Below are positions 43,333-51,129 of a stretch of DNA of 64,000 nucleotides, piece by piece. Under the pieces are notes generated by a model. That model saw only the letters and a list, made by a program, of their open reading frames with translations. It made no database searches and was not told the DNA's origin. The DNA is taken from assembly GCA_964455935.1 (NCBI GenBank), contig CAYVZU010000001.1, forward strand, positions 60,268 to 124,267. Reading direction: 5' to 3'. This DNA is from CAYVZU01 sp964455935. Its GTDB lineage: Bacteria > Fibrobacterota > CAYVZU01. Within the stretch, counting starts at the first letter, position 1. Each line of letters opens with the position of its first letter. The translations under genes and the position numbers were made by a program.

Positions 43333-43761
43333 TTACGGCGTCACAAGAAACTGGTATGCGACCGTATCGCCAAGAAAGTGGTTGGCAATTACGGTGTATG
43401 TAGCGGGCAAAAAAGTTCCGGGAAGCTCAAGCACACGAGTTTCACGGACCTTTGTATCAAGGCAGACCCGACCAATGCGCGCGTTTTCCCAGATCCGGAC
43501 AAAGAACGTGTCGGCGGATCGAACAACAGCCGATGTGTCGTATTCGAAACAGTCGGAAGCACCCGTATGATAGATCGCAACCAAGCGATTACCCCAAGCG
43601 CTGTCCGTGACCGAAACCGTGTCTTTGGACCAGGAGATCCGCACCGTATCAATGCGAACCTCGCGGCGCTCGACAGTTACATTATTGGTGGAATCCGGGA
43701 TGCACGAGAAGATCCCCAGCAAGAAAGCCGGAATAAGAAGAAGAAAAGGTCTATTGCACAT
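43333..43761 (-). CDS. Small putative lipoprotein
   Basis: A 142-residue protein whose N-terminus (MCNRPFLLLIPAFLLGIFSC) ends in a lipobox-like IFSC at about 17-20, so it is probably a lipoprotein. The rest is a beta-rich domain of 120 residues with no recognised motif (VRIDTVRISWSKDTVSVTD, VIANHFLGDTVAYQFLVTP). The gene is the last of the aroB-aroA run, and its ATG overlaps the aroA stop by 11 bases. A role in the envelope is all that can be said. Confidence 0.6.
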   Translation of the reverse strand: MCNRPFLLLIPAFLLGIFSCIPDSTNNVTVERREVRIDTVRISWSKDTVSVTDSAWGNRLVAIYHTGASDCFEYDTSAVVRSADTFFVRIWENARIGRVCLDTKVRETRVLELPGTFLPATYTVIANHFLGDTVAYQFLVTP

Positions 43762-45025
43762 AGGACATTTTTGCGCCGCAGCCGTTCATGAGTTCGACGA
43801 AGTTGGGGAATGTTATGCCCACGGCTTCGGCCGTGTCGATCGTTGTCCGACCCTCAACATTAAGCCCGGCGATGGCCAAAGCCATGACCACGCGATGGTC
43901 GCTATGACCGCGGACCTCGGCCGCATGCAATGAACTTCTTTGGATAATAAGCCCATCGCTGAGTTCACGGATGTTGGCGCCCATTTTCCGGAGTTCCTCG
44001 CACATTACATGAATGCGGTCGGTCTCCTTAAGCCGCGCCTGCGGCACATTTTTTAAAACCGTCTCGCCTTCGGCAAAGCATCCGGCCACAGCCATTGCCG
44101 GCAAGGCATCGGGCGTGGCATTCATGTCGATTTCTTTGCCCACAAGCCGGCCGCCGGTCACTGTGATTGCGCTTTTGGCCGCATCGACCCGGGCTCCCAT
44201 ATCTTTCAAGTATTGAAGTACGGCCTTGTCGCCCTGGGAATCGTCCATGTCCAGGTTTTCAAGAACAAACGGCCGCCCCGAAATTGCCGCCTGGACCATG
44301 AAGAACGTGGCCGAGGAGAAATCAGCCGGGATGGTGCGCATAAGCCGCCGGTATTTCTGCCCGCCATAGACTTTAATGCTCTTGATGTCTCCTTCGACCC
44401 GGTACTTGATTCCCTGGTCGTTAAGCCAGCGAAGCGTCATTTCGACATAGGGCTTCTCGTTGAGTTTCGTCAGAAGGATTTCAGAGTCCTGCGCGCAGAG
44501 CGGACACGCCACAAGCAGCGCTGTGAGAAATTGCGAACTGATTGCCTCCAGTTCGGTGCGTCCGCCCCGGAGCGGCCCCTTCACCCAAAGCGGCGCCATG
44601 TCGTTGTTGCGCTCGCAAACCACTTCGGCGCCCAGTTCCCGCAGCGAGCGGATAAGCGGCCCCATGGGCCGGCTTTGGATCTGGTGGTCGCCGGTGAATG
44701 AAATGCGCTGATCCGCCAGCGCGGCGACAGCCACGCCTATTCGAAGCGAGGTCCCGGAGTTGCCCACATCGATAGTGCCGGCGGGAACTGCCGGTTTTCC
44801 GCCAAAGCCGGTGACGCGAAATTTCTGCGGCGATTCCAGAACCTGGGCGCCAAGCGCCGTGCACACGGCAATGGCCGAGCGCGTGTCGGCGGAATCGAGC
44901 GGGTCAATGATTTCCGAGGGGCCCTCGGCCAGGGAGGCGAAATAAAGCGCGCGGATGGTATGAGACTTTGATCCCGGAATCTTCACCGATCCGGTGACTT
45001 CGGATTTTTCCACAGTGAGAAGCAT
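43751..45025 (-). CDS. aroA: 3-phosphoshikimate 1-carboxyvinyltransferase (EPSP synthase)
   Basis: EPSP synthase condenses shikimate 3-phosphate with phosphoenolpyruvate, the sixth shikimate-pathway step. The 424-residue protein shows PGSKSHTIRALYFASLAEG near 17-35, GNSGTSLRIG near 88-97, RPMGPLIRSLRELGAEV near 118-134, DFSSATFFM near 235-243 and the C-terminal LKETDRIHVMCEELRKMG region near 344-361. The length is typical. It lies downstream of aroB with a 35-base gap and is co-transcribed with it. Confidence 0.96.
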   Translation of the reverse strand: MLLTVEKSEVTGSVKIPGSKSHTIRALYFASLAEGPSEIIDPLDSADTRSAIAVCTALGAQVLESPQKFRVTGFGGKPAVPAGTIDVGNSGTSLRIGVAVAALADQRISFTGDHQIQSRPMGPLIRSLRELGAEVVCERNNDMAPLWVKGPLRGGRTELEAISSQFLTALLVACPLCAQDSEILLTKLNEKPYVEMTLRWLNDQGIKYRVEGDIKSIKVYGGQKYRRLMRTIPADFSSATFFMVQAAISGRPFVLENLDMDDSQGDKAVLQYLKDMGARVDAAKSAITVTGGRLVGKEIDMNATPDALPAMAVAGCFAEGETVLKNVPQARLKETDRIHVMCEELRKMGANIRELSDGLIIQRSSLHAAEVRGHSDHRVVMALAIAGLNVEGRTTIDTAEAVGITFPNFVELMNGCGAKMSYVQ

Positions 45026-45060
45026 TGATGTTTAATCCTGTTGTTTGTGACCGATCCAAT

Positions 45061-46149
45061 CTATAGGACGCTGTTCCAAGCTTTCTTGATCTTGTCTCCG
45101 CGTATGCCACAAGCCAACTCCACCTCGCCAACGCCGCTGGAAAGCACGAGTCGCACTGACGCATTCTGGACCTTCTTGTCGTGCAACATCGATTCCATCA
45201 GGTCCCTAATCTTGAGTGGGGGCAGGGCATGCGGTTCGAGCAGGCTGCAAAGGCGCTGCTGTTCTTCTGCGTATTCCGCATCGATATTACCCAGAATTCG
45301 GCCCAGTTCCGCGGCCGCACGTATTCCGTAATTGACCGCTTCGCCGTGAACGAGCTTGCCGTAACCTGCGCAAGCTTCAATGGCATGGCCAAACGTGTGA
45401 CCGTAGTTTAAAATGGCGCGCAGCCCGGTCTCACGTTCGTCCTGCTCGACGATTTTGGCTTTGAAGCGGCAGCAGCGCTCGATGCACTCGATAAGTGCTT
45501 CGGAGTCGCGAGAGAGAAGCGCGCCAATTTGGGTCCGGGTCCATTCAAAGAATTCGCGGCCGCCGATGAATGCATATTTAATGACCTCGGCCAGCCCGGC
45601 CCGAAATTCCCTTTCGGGAAGCGTGGCAAGCACATCCAGATCGATCCATACTTCCGCCGGTTGCCAGAACGCGCCGATCATGTTTTTGCCCAGCGGGTGG
45701 TTAACCGCTGTCTTTCCGCCCACCGAAGAATCGACCATGGCTAAAAGCGTGGTCGGCACCTGCACATAGGCAATGCCGCGGCGGTAAGCGGAAGCCGCAA
45801 ACCCGGCAATGTCGCCAACAACTCCGCCGCCAAAAGCAATCAGCACGGCCTTGCGGTCCAACCTCTTACGCAAAAGAAAGCGGAGAATATTTTCCCAGAT
45901 CCGAAGATTCTTGCTTCGCTCGCCGGCGGGAATACGGTAATTGTGCAATCGTTGCTGAAATGCCAGCTTGCGGATGCACTTCTTGAGGTTTTTCTGGATG
46001 ATATCATCCGTGACAAGGCAAAAAGCGCTGGGGTCCACGCGCAAGGCGAACTCCAGGGACCACCGCTCCAAGGCGGATTGCCCTATACGGATCGCATAAC
46101 TGCGCGCGCCCAAATTTACACGAACCGTTTTCTCCGTTGACTTATTCAT
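45061..46149 (-). CDS. aroB: 3-dehydroquinate synthase
   Basis: Dehydroquinate synthase converts DAHP to 3-dehydroquinate in the shikimate pathway using NAD and a divalent metal. The 362-residue protein has an N-terminal Rossmann-like domain, the NAD-binding GGGVVGDIAGFAAS region near 107-120, and PTTLLAMVDSSVGGKTAVN near 131-149. The metal-ligand segment ILNYGHTFGHAIE lies near 244-256, with a second His in LVHGEAVNYG near 264-273. I chose the ATG at 46149, whose first base is the last base of the preceding stop (TGATG), over the TTG at 46152. Confidence 0.96.
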   Translation of the reverse strand: MNKSTEKTVRVNLGARSYAIRIGQSALERWSLEFALRVDPSAFCLVTDDIIQKNLKKCIRKLAFQQRLHNYRIPAGERSKNLRIWENILRFLLRKRLDRKAVLIAFGGGVVGDIAGFAASAYRRGIAYVQVPTTLLAMVDSSVGGKTAVNHPLGKNMIGAFWQPAEVWIDLDVLATLPEREFRAGLAEVIKYAFIGGREFFEWTRTQIGALLSRDSEALIECIERCCRFKAKIVEQDERETGLRAILNYGHTFGHAIEACAGYGKLVHGEAVNYGIRAAAELGRILGNIDAEYAEEQQRLCSLLEPHALPPLKIRDLMESMLHDKKVQNASVRLVLSSGVGEVELACGIRGDKIKKAWNSVL

Positions 46150-46472
46150 CAATCGGGCTTTGGCTCGCCGCCCTCGGGAGCCGGGGTCTCGCCATTGTCA
46201 GGCCCGGGCTCGTCCTCGCCCACTTCGCCCTCGCCTTCCTCGCCCTGCTCACGATTCTGAAATTCGTCCAATGTATCACGGATTATATCCTTGTAATTGT
46301 CTTCGACAAATTCATAAATGTCCTCATCGTCCAAATCGGCATTCTCTTCCAGCAGATCCTTGATGCAATACGCCGTGGCGAGCATAATGTTCTGTACCAG
46401 GCTCTCTTCGTATAGGCGGCGGTGCTTGCCATCCATCATTTCATCGTTTTCGTTCTCCTGTGATCCCATCAT
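46149..46472 (-). CDS. Small acidic hypothetical protein
   Basis: A 107-residue protein with an N-terminal helical segment (RLYEESLVQNIMLATAYCIKDLLEE) and an acidic, proline-ended tail (GEEGEGEVGEDEPGPDNGETP). It is the first gene of the aroB-aroA run and its stop overlaps the aroB start by one base, so its expression is coupled to chorismate synthesis genes. No known domain or motif is apparent. It could be a stability or assembly factor; there is no evidence for any specific role. Confidence 0.6.
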   Translation of the reverse strand: MMGSQENENDEMMDGKHRRLYEESLVQNIMLATAYCIKDLLEENADLDDEDIYEFVEDNYKDIIRDTLDEFQNREQGEEGEGEVGEDEPGPDNGETPAPEGGEPKPD

Positions 46473-46599
46473 TGCGTTCCTTTGACTGACGCCGGCAAAC
46501 GAAACTCGTTTACCCGCTTCGATTCTGTCAAGAAGCTCTCATTGACCTGCAGCGTACGATAGTGGAGTGTAGGATTATAGCAGAAAATGTTTGGGGATG

Positions 46600-47154
46600 T
46601 CAAGCACTCAGAAGGTAAAGAAACTCGCGATTTCCGCCTTTCTCGCCCTGAATTGGAGATTCGGTCTTTCCAAGAATTCGAAATCCGGCAAACGCCTCCT
46701 CTTCGACTCGCCGGAGCACCTCGTCAATGAACTCGGGTTGCACTTTCCCCTGGTTGCGCTCCTTGGGTGAGGACTCGTAATGGGGTTTGACCAGGGTAAT
46801 AGTGGATCCGCCGGGCCTCAACAGCGTCGCGGCGGGGCGGATGATCAGTTTCTGCCGTGTCCATCCGGCGTCGATCGTCACAAGATCAACGGCCTCGGGC
46901 AGGATTACGTGGAGCGCATTGGTTCGCTCCATCACTTTCACCCGGGGATCCTTGCGGAGTTTCCATTCCAGTGCGCCATAGGCCGTATCCACCGCATAAA
47001 CACGCCGGGCTCCATGCTGTAGGAGGCAATCGACAAACCCGCCGGTGCTCGATCCCAGATCGGCCGCGGTCTTGTCCTGCGCGCTGATCTTGAATTCCCG
47101 CAGCGCATGTTCCAGCTTCTGTCCAGCCCGAGATGCGTATTTGGAATCGGGCAT
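46600..47154 (-). CDS. TlyA-like ribosomal RNA 2'-O-methyltransferase (no S4 domain)
   Basis: A 184-residue FtsJ/TlyA-family methyltransferase fold with SAM-binding motif DLGSSTGGFVDCLLQHGA near 32-49, VYAVDTAYGAL near 51-61 and DLVTIDAGWT near 89-98, the last resembling the DxxxxD motif of TlyA. KPHYES near 122-127 and FRILG near 161 complete the core. TlyA proteins methylate 16S and 23S rRNA cytidines and normally carry an N-terminal S4 RNA-binding domain. Here the sequence starts at YASRAGQKLEHAL, exactly where S4-less homologues begin. The preceding TPR gene is on the same strand. Confidence 0.85.
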   Translation of the reverse strand: MPDSKYASRAGQKLEHALREFKISAQDKTAADLGSSTGGFVDCLLQHGARRVYAVDTAYGALEWKLRKDPRVKVMERTNALHVILPEAVDLVTIDAGWTRQKLIIRPAATLLRPGGSTITLVKPHYESSPKERNQGKVQPEFIDEVLRRVEEEAFAGFRILGKTESPIQGEKGGNREFLYLLSA

Positions 47155-47184
47155 ATTTTTTTATGAAAGGAGATGGTTTCCGGC

Positions 47185-47697
47185 CTACCTACCGGCCAGA
47201 AAGGCTTGAATTGAGTCCCGCATATACGAATTCGGGTCCAGTTCGAGATATCTCTTCCAATAATCCGCGGTTTGTTGAGTTTCGCCCAAAACGCGATGGA
47301 GGTCGCCCAGATAGTAATGGCTCCGCTTCTCGTTGGGCGATGCCGCAAGCACCTTTTCGAAGCTGGCAATGGCGGGCCGGATCTGGCCGTATTTTACATA
47401 GGTTTCACCCATCGCAATCAGGAGCCGGACCTGGATGGGGCTGCCCGCCGGCGCCTGATCATACAGGTTTTGCAGCTTCGAAATTTCATCCTGAAGGCTC
47501 GTGCTTTGGCCCGCGGGGTTGATCACGATCTGCCGCTCCCCGGCCGGGGGCTGCGATGCGGGGGCAACATTGATTCGCGTCTTGGCAGGAGCGGTCCAGG
47601 GATGATATATCAGGAGAACAAATCCAAGCAGGAATAGCACTAAACCCAAAGCGGCCAGTCCGGCCTTGTGATTGTGCAGGATTTGTTTCAATGGCAT
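47185..47697 (-). CDS. Membrane-anchored TPR protein
   Basis: The ATG at 47697 (170 residues) begins with a short basic stretch and a membrane helix (GLAALGLVLFLLGFVLLIYHPW near 13-34). A periplasmic TPR-like domain follows, with RLLIAMGETYVKYGQIRPAIASFEKVLAASPNEKRSHYYLGDLHRVLGETQQTADYWKRYLELDP near 91-155 forming two to three TPR-type repeats. A 60-residue upstream frame is not supported. It precedes the TlyA-like gene with a 30-base gap. No partner is indicated. Confidence 0.65.
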   Translation of the reverse strand: MPLKQILHNHKAGLAALGLVLFLLGFVLLIYHPWTAPAKTRINVAPASQPPAGERQIVINPAGQSTSLQDEISKLQNLYDQAPAGSPIQVRLLIAMGETYVKYGQIRPAIASFEKVLAASPNEKRSHYYLGDLHRVLGETQQTADYWKRYLELDPNSYMRDSIQAFLAGR

Positions 47698-47838
47698 CTT
47701 TAAAAAATAATATAAGGCTTTCCAGGAACGGAGTTTGGAAAGGAACGGCCTCAAAGGGCGGCTCCCGGCATGGCGCGGAGTGGAAGCAGGAACGCTCCAG
47801 GAACAAATACGTATTTTTCTTAAGGGAGCGAGCCAGCC

Positions 47839-48333
47839 ATGAATATCGATCACATTATCGAGACTCTCAACCAACATGCGGTAAAATACCTACTGATTGG
47901 GGGGGTCCACTTTCTCTTGCGCCACAAACCGCAACTGACCTTTGATGTTGATGTCTGGGTGGACGACAAGCCGGACAACTTGTTGCACTGCGAGAAGGCG
48001 CTGATTTCCTTGAAAGCTGAATGGGGCTCAACCGACCAGAATTGGGGCCCTGTTTCTGGGAAAAATCCGGGCTGGTTAGGGTCGCAATCCGTGTTCTGCC
48101 TTACAAGTCCATTTGGCGCAATTGATATTTTTCTCAGCGTGGCGGGTCTGAAAAGTTGGGCCGAATGCAATAAACATGCGGTCGCCGGCAAGACGGCGAG
48201 TGGAGTTCCCTATAGGGGAATCTCCGATGAGGATTTGCTTCAAAGCCAATACGCGCTGGACAAGAAGGACCAACACCCCGAACGCATCTCCACCCTGGAA
48301 TCCATTTTGAAAGATAAGAGCAGGAAGAAATAG
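47839..48333 (+). CDS. Nucleotidyltransferase-like protein (AbiEii/MNT-type)
   Basis: A 164-residue protein with a nucleotidyltransferase-superfamily core: LLIGGVHFLLRHKPQLTFDVDVWVDD near 19-44. The GG-x(n)-D-x-D pattern, with DVDV near 37-40, holds the metal-binding aspartates of the fold. It resembles AbiEii-like or DUF6036-like nucleotidyltransferases that act as toxins or defence components, where a small partner gene is nearby. The start follows AAGGGAGC. The next gene begins four bases after its stop, so they form an operon-like pair. The protein is short but not obviously truncated. Confidence 0.65.
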   Translation: MNIDHIIETLNQHAVKYLLIGGVHFLLRHKPQLTFDVDVWVDDKPDNLLHCEKALISLKAEWGSTDQNWGPVSGKNPGWLGSQSVFCLTSPFGAIDIFLSVAGLKSWAECNKHAVAGKTASGVPYRGISDEDLLQSQYALDKKDQHPERISTLESILKDKSRKK

Positions 48334-48337
48334 GACA

Positions 48338-48535
48338 ATGGCCAACCTAAAGGAAAAAGAAGAAGCCAAGCGAGATTCGCATTGGGATCCATTGACGAAA
48401 TGGAATCTGTTGCAGGAAACCATAGCTTGGGCGGAAGCGCAATCAACCGTCAAACGCAATACCCGCGAAAACCGCCTGGCCGAGCAGGCCAGAAAAAGAT
48501 CTTCCGGCCGAACTTCTTTATCGCCTCACAATTGA
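48338..48535 (+). CDS. Small partner of the nucleotidyltransferase
   Basis: A 65-residue, lysine/glutamate-rich protein (MANLKEKEEAKRDSHWDP) with one internal Trp-Asp pair and AQSTVKRNTRENRLAEQARKR near 34-54. No known fold is recognised. Position directly after a nucleotidyltransferase gene suggests an antitoxin or accessory role similar to toxin-antitoxin modules. Start codon and spacing support translation, but coding bias is modest. Confidence 0.45.
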   Translation: MANLKEKEEAKRDSHWDPLTKWNLLQETIAWAEAQSTVKRNTRENRLAEQARKRSSGRTSLSPHN

Positions 48536-48591
48536 CGGCCGGACTGTTTTTGAATTCGCAAAACCATCATCCCAAATTCAAAACAGGTCAG

Positions 48592-48948
48592 CTATTTCTG
48601 GTTTTTTGATTTTCTGGGGACACCCAGAATGACAACCGAAACCGTATCGGTATTCTTGTATATGACCGCAATATGGATGGTATCCTTTTCATTCACGCGC
48701 AGGTTCAAGCTCTCGAAAGGAGTTATGAAGCTGCAGATGTTCCCCTTCCATCCGCATTCAACCGGCAATTGGTAGTCTTTCCCGCCGGGTTTGAAGAACA
48801 TCTTTTCGTATTCCCCAGTGGCATTCACCTGAACATATCCGTCTGCATGGGAATGGATTATGATTGGCTCGTTTTTATTTGTGGGAGCGCCCAGTGCCGT
48901 GCCCGATATCTGCAACAAGGCAAAAAGGAGAAAAGTCGTCGATTTCAT
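48592..48948 (-). CDS. Small secreted protein
   Basis: The ATG at 48948 (118 residues) opens on a signal peptide (MKSTTFLLFALLQISGTALGAP). The mature 95 residues are beta-rich with IIIHSHADGYVQVNATGEYEKM, two cysteines (CGWKGNIC), and VSVVILGVP at the end. No family is recognised. The 15-residue extension to 48993 is not needed. It stands between the nucleotidyltransferase pair and the decayed lipoprotein gene, in a region poor in conserved genes. Confidence 0.55.
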   Translation of the reverse strand: MKSTTFLLFALLQISGTALGAPTNKNEPIIIHSHADGYVQVNATGEYEKMFFKPGGKDYQLPVECGWKGNICSFITPFESLNLRVNEKDTIHIAVIYKNTDTVSVVILGVPRKSKNQK

Positions 48949-49195
48949 GAAAACCACCTTCCAGGGAATCTCAATTCTGCCCGGTATTGACAAAGCATTC
49001 CTTCACGCCAGTCCTGGCCAATGCAAGCGGCAAATAGTATCCCATACGGGAAAATAGAAAAGAGCGCATGGGCTCATCCCCAACAAACGCATTTTCCGTG
49101 TCAATCAATCGAATAAATCTTCATTGGTTTGGCAGGTTCAGAAGGCCAAATTCCGCAAGGAGCCGCCGCGCTTCCTTTCCAAATAATGAATGGGA

Positions 49196-50153
49196 CTAAT
49201 AGAACATCGCCATAGACGGAAACCGGGAAATGACGTGACTGTTCTTGGCTGGTTCGTATTCGCATACAATTCTGCCATTATGACGGACCCGAAAAACAAT
49301 CGGGGTTTTCAGGACTTGGGTCAGATGATAAAAAGTCAAGAGTTCCGCCAAATCATCGGCCCAATTCAGGCTTGCATAAAGGGAAGGAAAGCAGGTTTTC
49401 CGGAGTTCGTCATAAACACTTGGAGCATCCGCGATATTCAGCTTGGGACCGCCCCCGAGGCCGTAGAAGGTGATTCTGGACCGTCCGGCAAAATCGTACC
49501 GATCCACTGGTCGGTTGTAGGATTTCCAGATCCGCATCGTCGCTTCGGAAGAACCGCTACGACCCAGTCCGGCTTTCTCGCATGCGGGTTCCACATATGG
49601 AGTAATTGGCGCCACAAAGTCCACCACATGAGTCATTTCATGGAGGAGAATGTAGAGAAATCCGGAAAAGGATGAATTGCAGTAAACTGCAAGCTGGAAA
49701 CTGGAGTCGCTGTGGGCAAAGCAGGATTGCTCTTTTCTGGTAAGTACGTCGGACAAGCTGCCCTTTAAGACAGAAGGATTAAAGAGCAGATAGCAATAGA
49801 CCTGGTGCGTGCTATCCAGAACGAAATCCGTAAGCCCGCTTCCCATGAAGTTATAAAAATATGCCAACAATTCTCTTCTCCAATATTTCCCGGTGCACTT
49901 TGGGCAGATAAGCCATGCAGTCAGCAAACAGATCCATGTCCGCTCGTGTGGGCCGATACGGGGCATAATCCGGCCGGCTGTCCATGGCGCGGGTCTCGCT
50001 TAAGAGAAAGCCGGGAGCCTCCCTGATCCGGGAAAGCACAGAAGAATCCGGCTGGAAATCATAGCTTTCCAGCCTCCTGACCGGCGACTGGCGCAGGCGG
50101 TCCAGCGGGCCAATAGATGGGCTGCAGGCGCTTTGGACGAGGGCAACAAGCAT
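49196..50153 (-). pseudogene. Frameshifted lipoprotein with HEMTH metallopeptidase-like motif
   Basis: Two frames of one gene. From 50153 leftward: a lipobox-like start MLVALVQSAC, then a polar region to RIVGIF, which hits a stop at about 49851. The second frame begins with YNFMGSGLTDF and runs to 49196. The break is at a TTTTT run (near 49858-49863); one T fewer restores the register. The second part contains LLHEMTHVVDF, a zinc-type HExxH with spacing like peptidases, and many aromatic residues. It is either a pseudogene or a homopolymer sequencing error. The start may also have been lost: residues such as KARQGSPSIIRF are in frame upstream without an ATG. Confidence 0.55.
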
Positions 50154-50215
50154 GCAACCAAAAAGAAACCGAATGATGGAAGGGGAACCTTGTCGGGCCT
50201 TGTTCTGCCATTTCG

Positions 50216-50466
50216 GGTACCTATTGCAGTAAGATCACTCCCATTTGGATCAGCCGAAAAAAAGATACAGCTCAATCCATTCAAATAGCCTGCATAATAT
50301 TCCCTATTCAAGCCGTATTTGCGTGCGATTGCTATTCCTGCGCACTTTGCAAAAGATGAATATGCCGCGAATACCGTTCATGAAAACGTGAAGCGTTTTG
50401 TATCCTGGCGCTCGGAGCCAAACCAAGCCGCGGTTTTTGATAAAGCTAGGCCGTGGGAATCGCCGG
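50216..50466 (-). pseudogene. Decayed gene fragment upstream of the lipoprotein
   Basis: In one minus-strand frame the segment encodes GLALSKTAAWFGSERQDTK, then an in-frame TGA, then VFAAYSSFAKCAGIAIARK and YGLNREYYAGYLNGLSCIFF. The amino-acid pattern and length look coding, yet there is a stop in the middle and no start codon. The frame then runs into the lipoprotein gene in a different register. I read it as the relic of a gene of unknown family. Confidence 0.35.
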
Positions 50467-50472
50467 GACGGA

Positions 50473-50727
50473 TCAGTTCCTATAAAAAAGCGGGTAGCCC
50501 TTTGGGTTTTCAATACTATCGGTGTGCAGGTCTATATCCAACTGAGGCCAATGCAGATGTGAATGGCCAAGGAGTTTCACATCCAGAATAGAGGAAACCG
50601 TGGCATCCTTGAACCAGGGGAACTCATCATAGGGCAGAAAGTGCTCATGCGCGCGCACCACGAAATTGCAGTCCCCCAAAAGCCTTCGTATTTTAATAGA
50701 CTTCCTTTTTGCAGCAACTTGATCCAA
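50473..50727 (-). CDS. DUF2442-like protein, possibly 5'-truncated
   Basis: An 84-residue frame from a TTG at 50727 (the frame stays open to 50775, but no good start is seen). The core NFVVRAHEHFLPYDEFPWF followed by LLGHSHLHWPQLDIDLHTDSI resembles DUF2442 domains of the type with VPYEWFPRL and IHWPxLDEDI. DUF2442 genes often pair with DUF4160 and are suspected toxin-antitoxin or accessory genes; no such partner is present here. The 5' end collides with the start of the divergently transcribed gene at 50740. Function unknown. Confidence 0.55.
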   Translation of the reverse strand: MDQVAAKRKSIKIRRLLGDCNFVVRAHEHFLPYDEFPWFKDATVSSILDVKLLGHSHLHWPQLDIDLHTDSIENPKGYPLFYRN

Positions 50728-50739
50728 AGGAGTTGGCCA

Positions 50740-51129
50740 ATGCCGCCGTCGACTAAACCCATCCGGAAGCGCCAAGTGAAGCTTGCCAAGGCAACCCTAT
50801 CGCACACTCGCAAACCTGAAGAAATTCCTGCTGGCCAAATTTCAGGAAGAAGCACCGGTCTGCGTTGGCGCAGGGCCATGTTCCATCCTAATGGGCCGCT
50901 CTTTGAGGCGGGCGCCGCCTTCTTGCGCGAGCTGGGTGTGCTTGCGCATACGGACCAACAGTCCGGTTCCTTGCCGGCCCGATCATTCATCGAGAAAGAC
51001 CCCAAAACCGGTGGCACGTATTTGAAAATTCCCATGCCAAAGCCTGACGTTCTGGCAAACCTATTTCGAACAGCCGTTTTTCTGCCGGAAGGATTGCGGC
51101 AAGCGTTTGGATCCGGCGCCGCCCGATGA
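50740..51129 (+). CDS. Unknown protein translationally coupled to jetA
   Basis: A 129-residue ORF with AAAGGAG seven bases before its ATG, a strong ribosome-binding site. Its TGA stop overlaps the jetA start (ATGA), the same coupling used inside the Wadjet operon. The N-terminal 25 residues are highly basic (KPIRKRQVKLAKATL) and the C-terminal 80 look well coding: FEAGAAFLRELGVLAHTDQ, then DPKTGGTYLKIPMPKPDVL near 87-105. No domain is recognised, so I give no function. It may be an extra component, or a foreign gene fragment fused in front of the operon. Confidence 0.6.
   Translation: MPPSTKPIRKRQVKLAKATLSHTRKPEEIPAGQISGRSTGLRWRRAMFHPNGPLFEAGAAFLRELGVLAHTDQQSGSLPARSFIEKDPKTGGTYLKIPMPKPDVLANLFRTAVFLPEGLRQAFGSGAAR

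Noticed and set aside
50563..50739. Longer start for the gene in front of jetA
   Set aside because: The stretch is antisense to the DUF2442-like frame and has no ribosome-binding site; the ATG at 50740 has AAAGGAG at proper distance.
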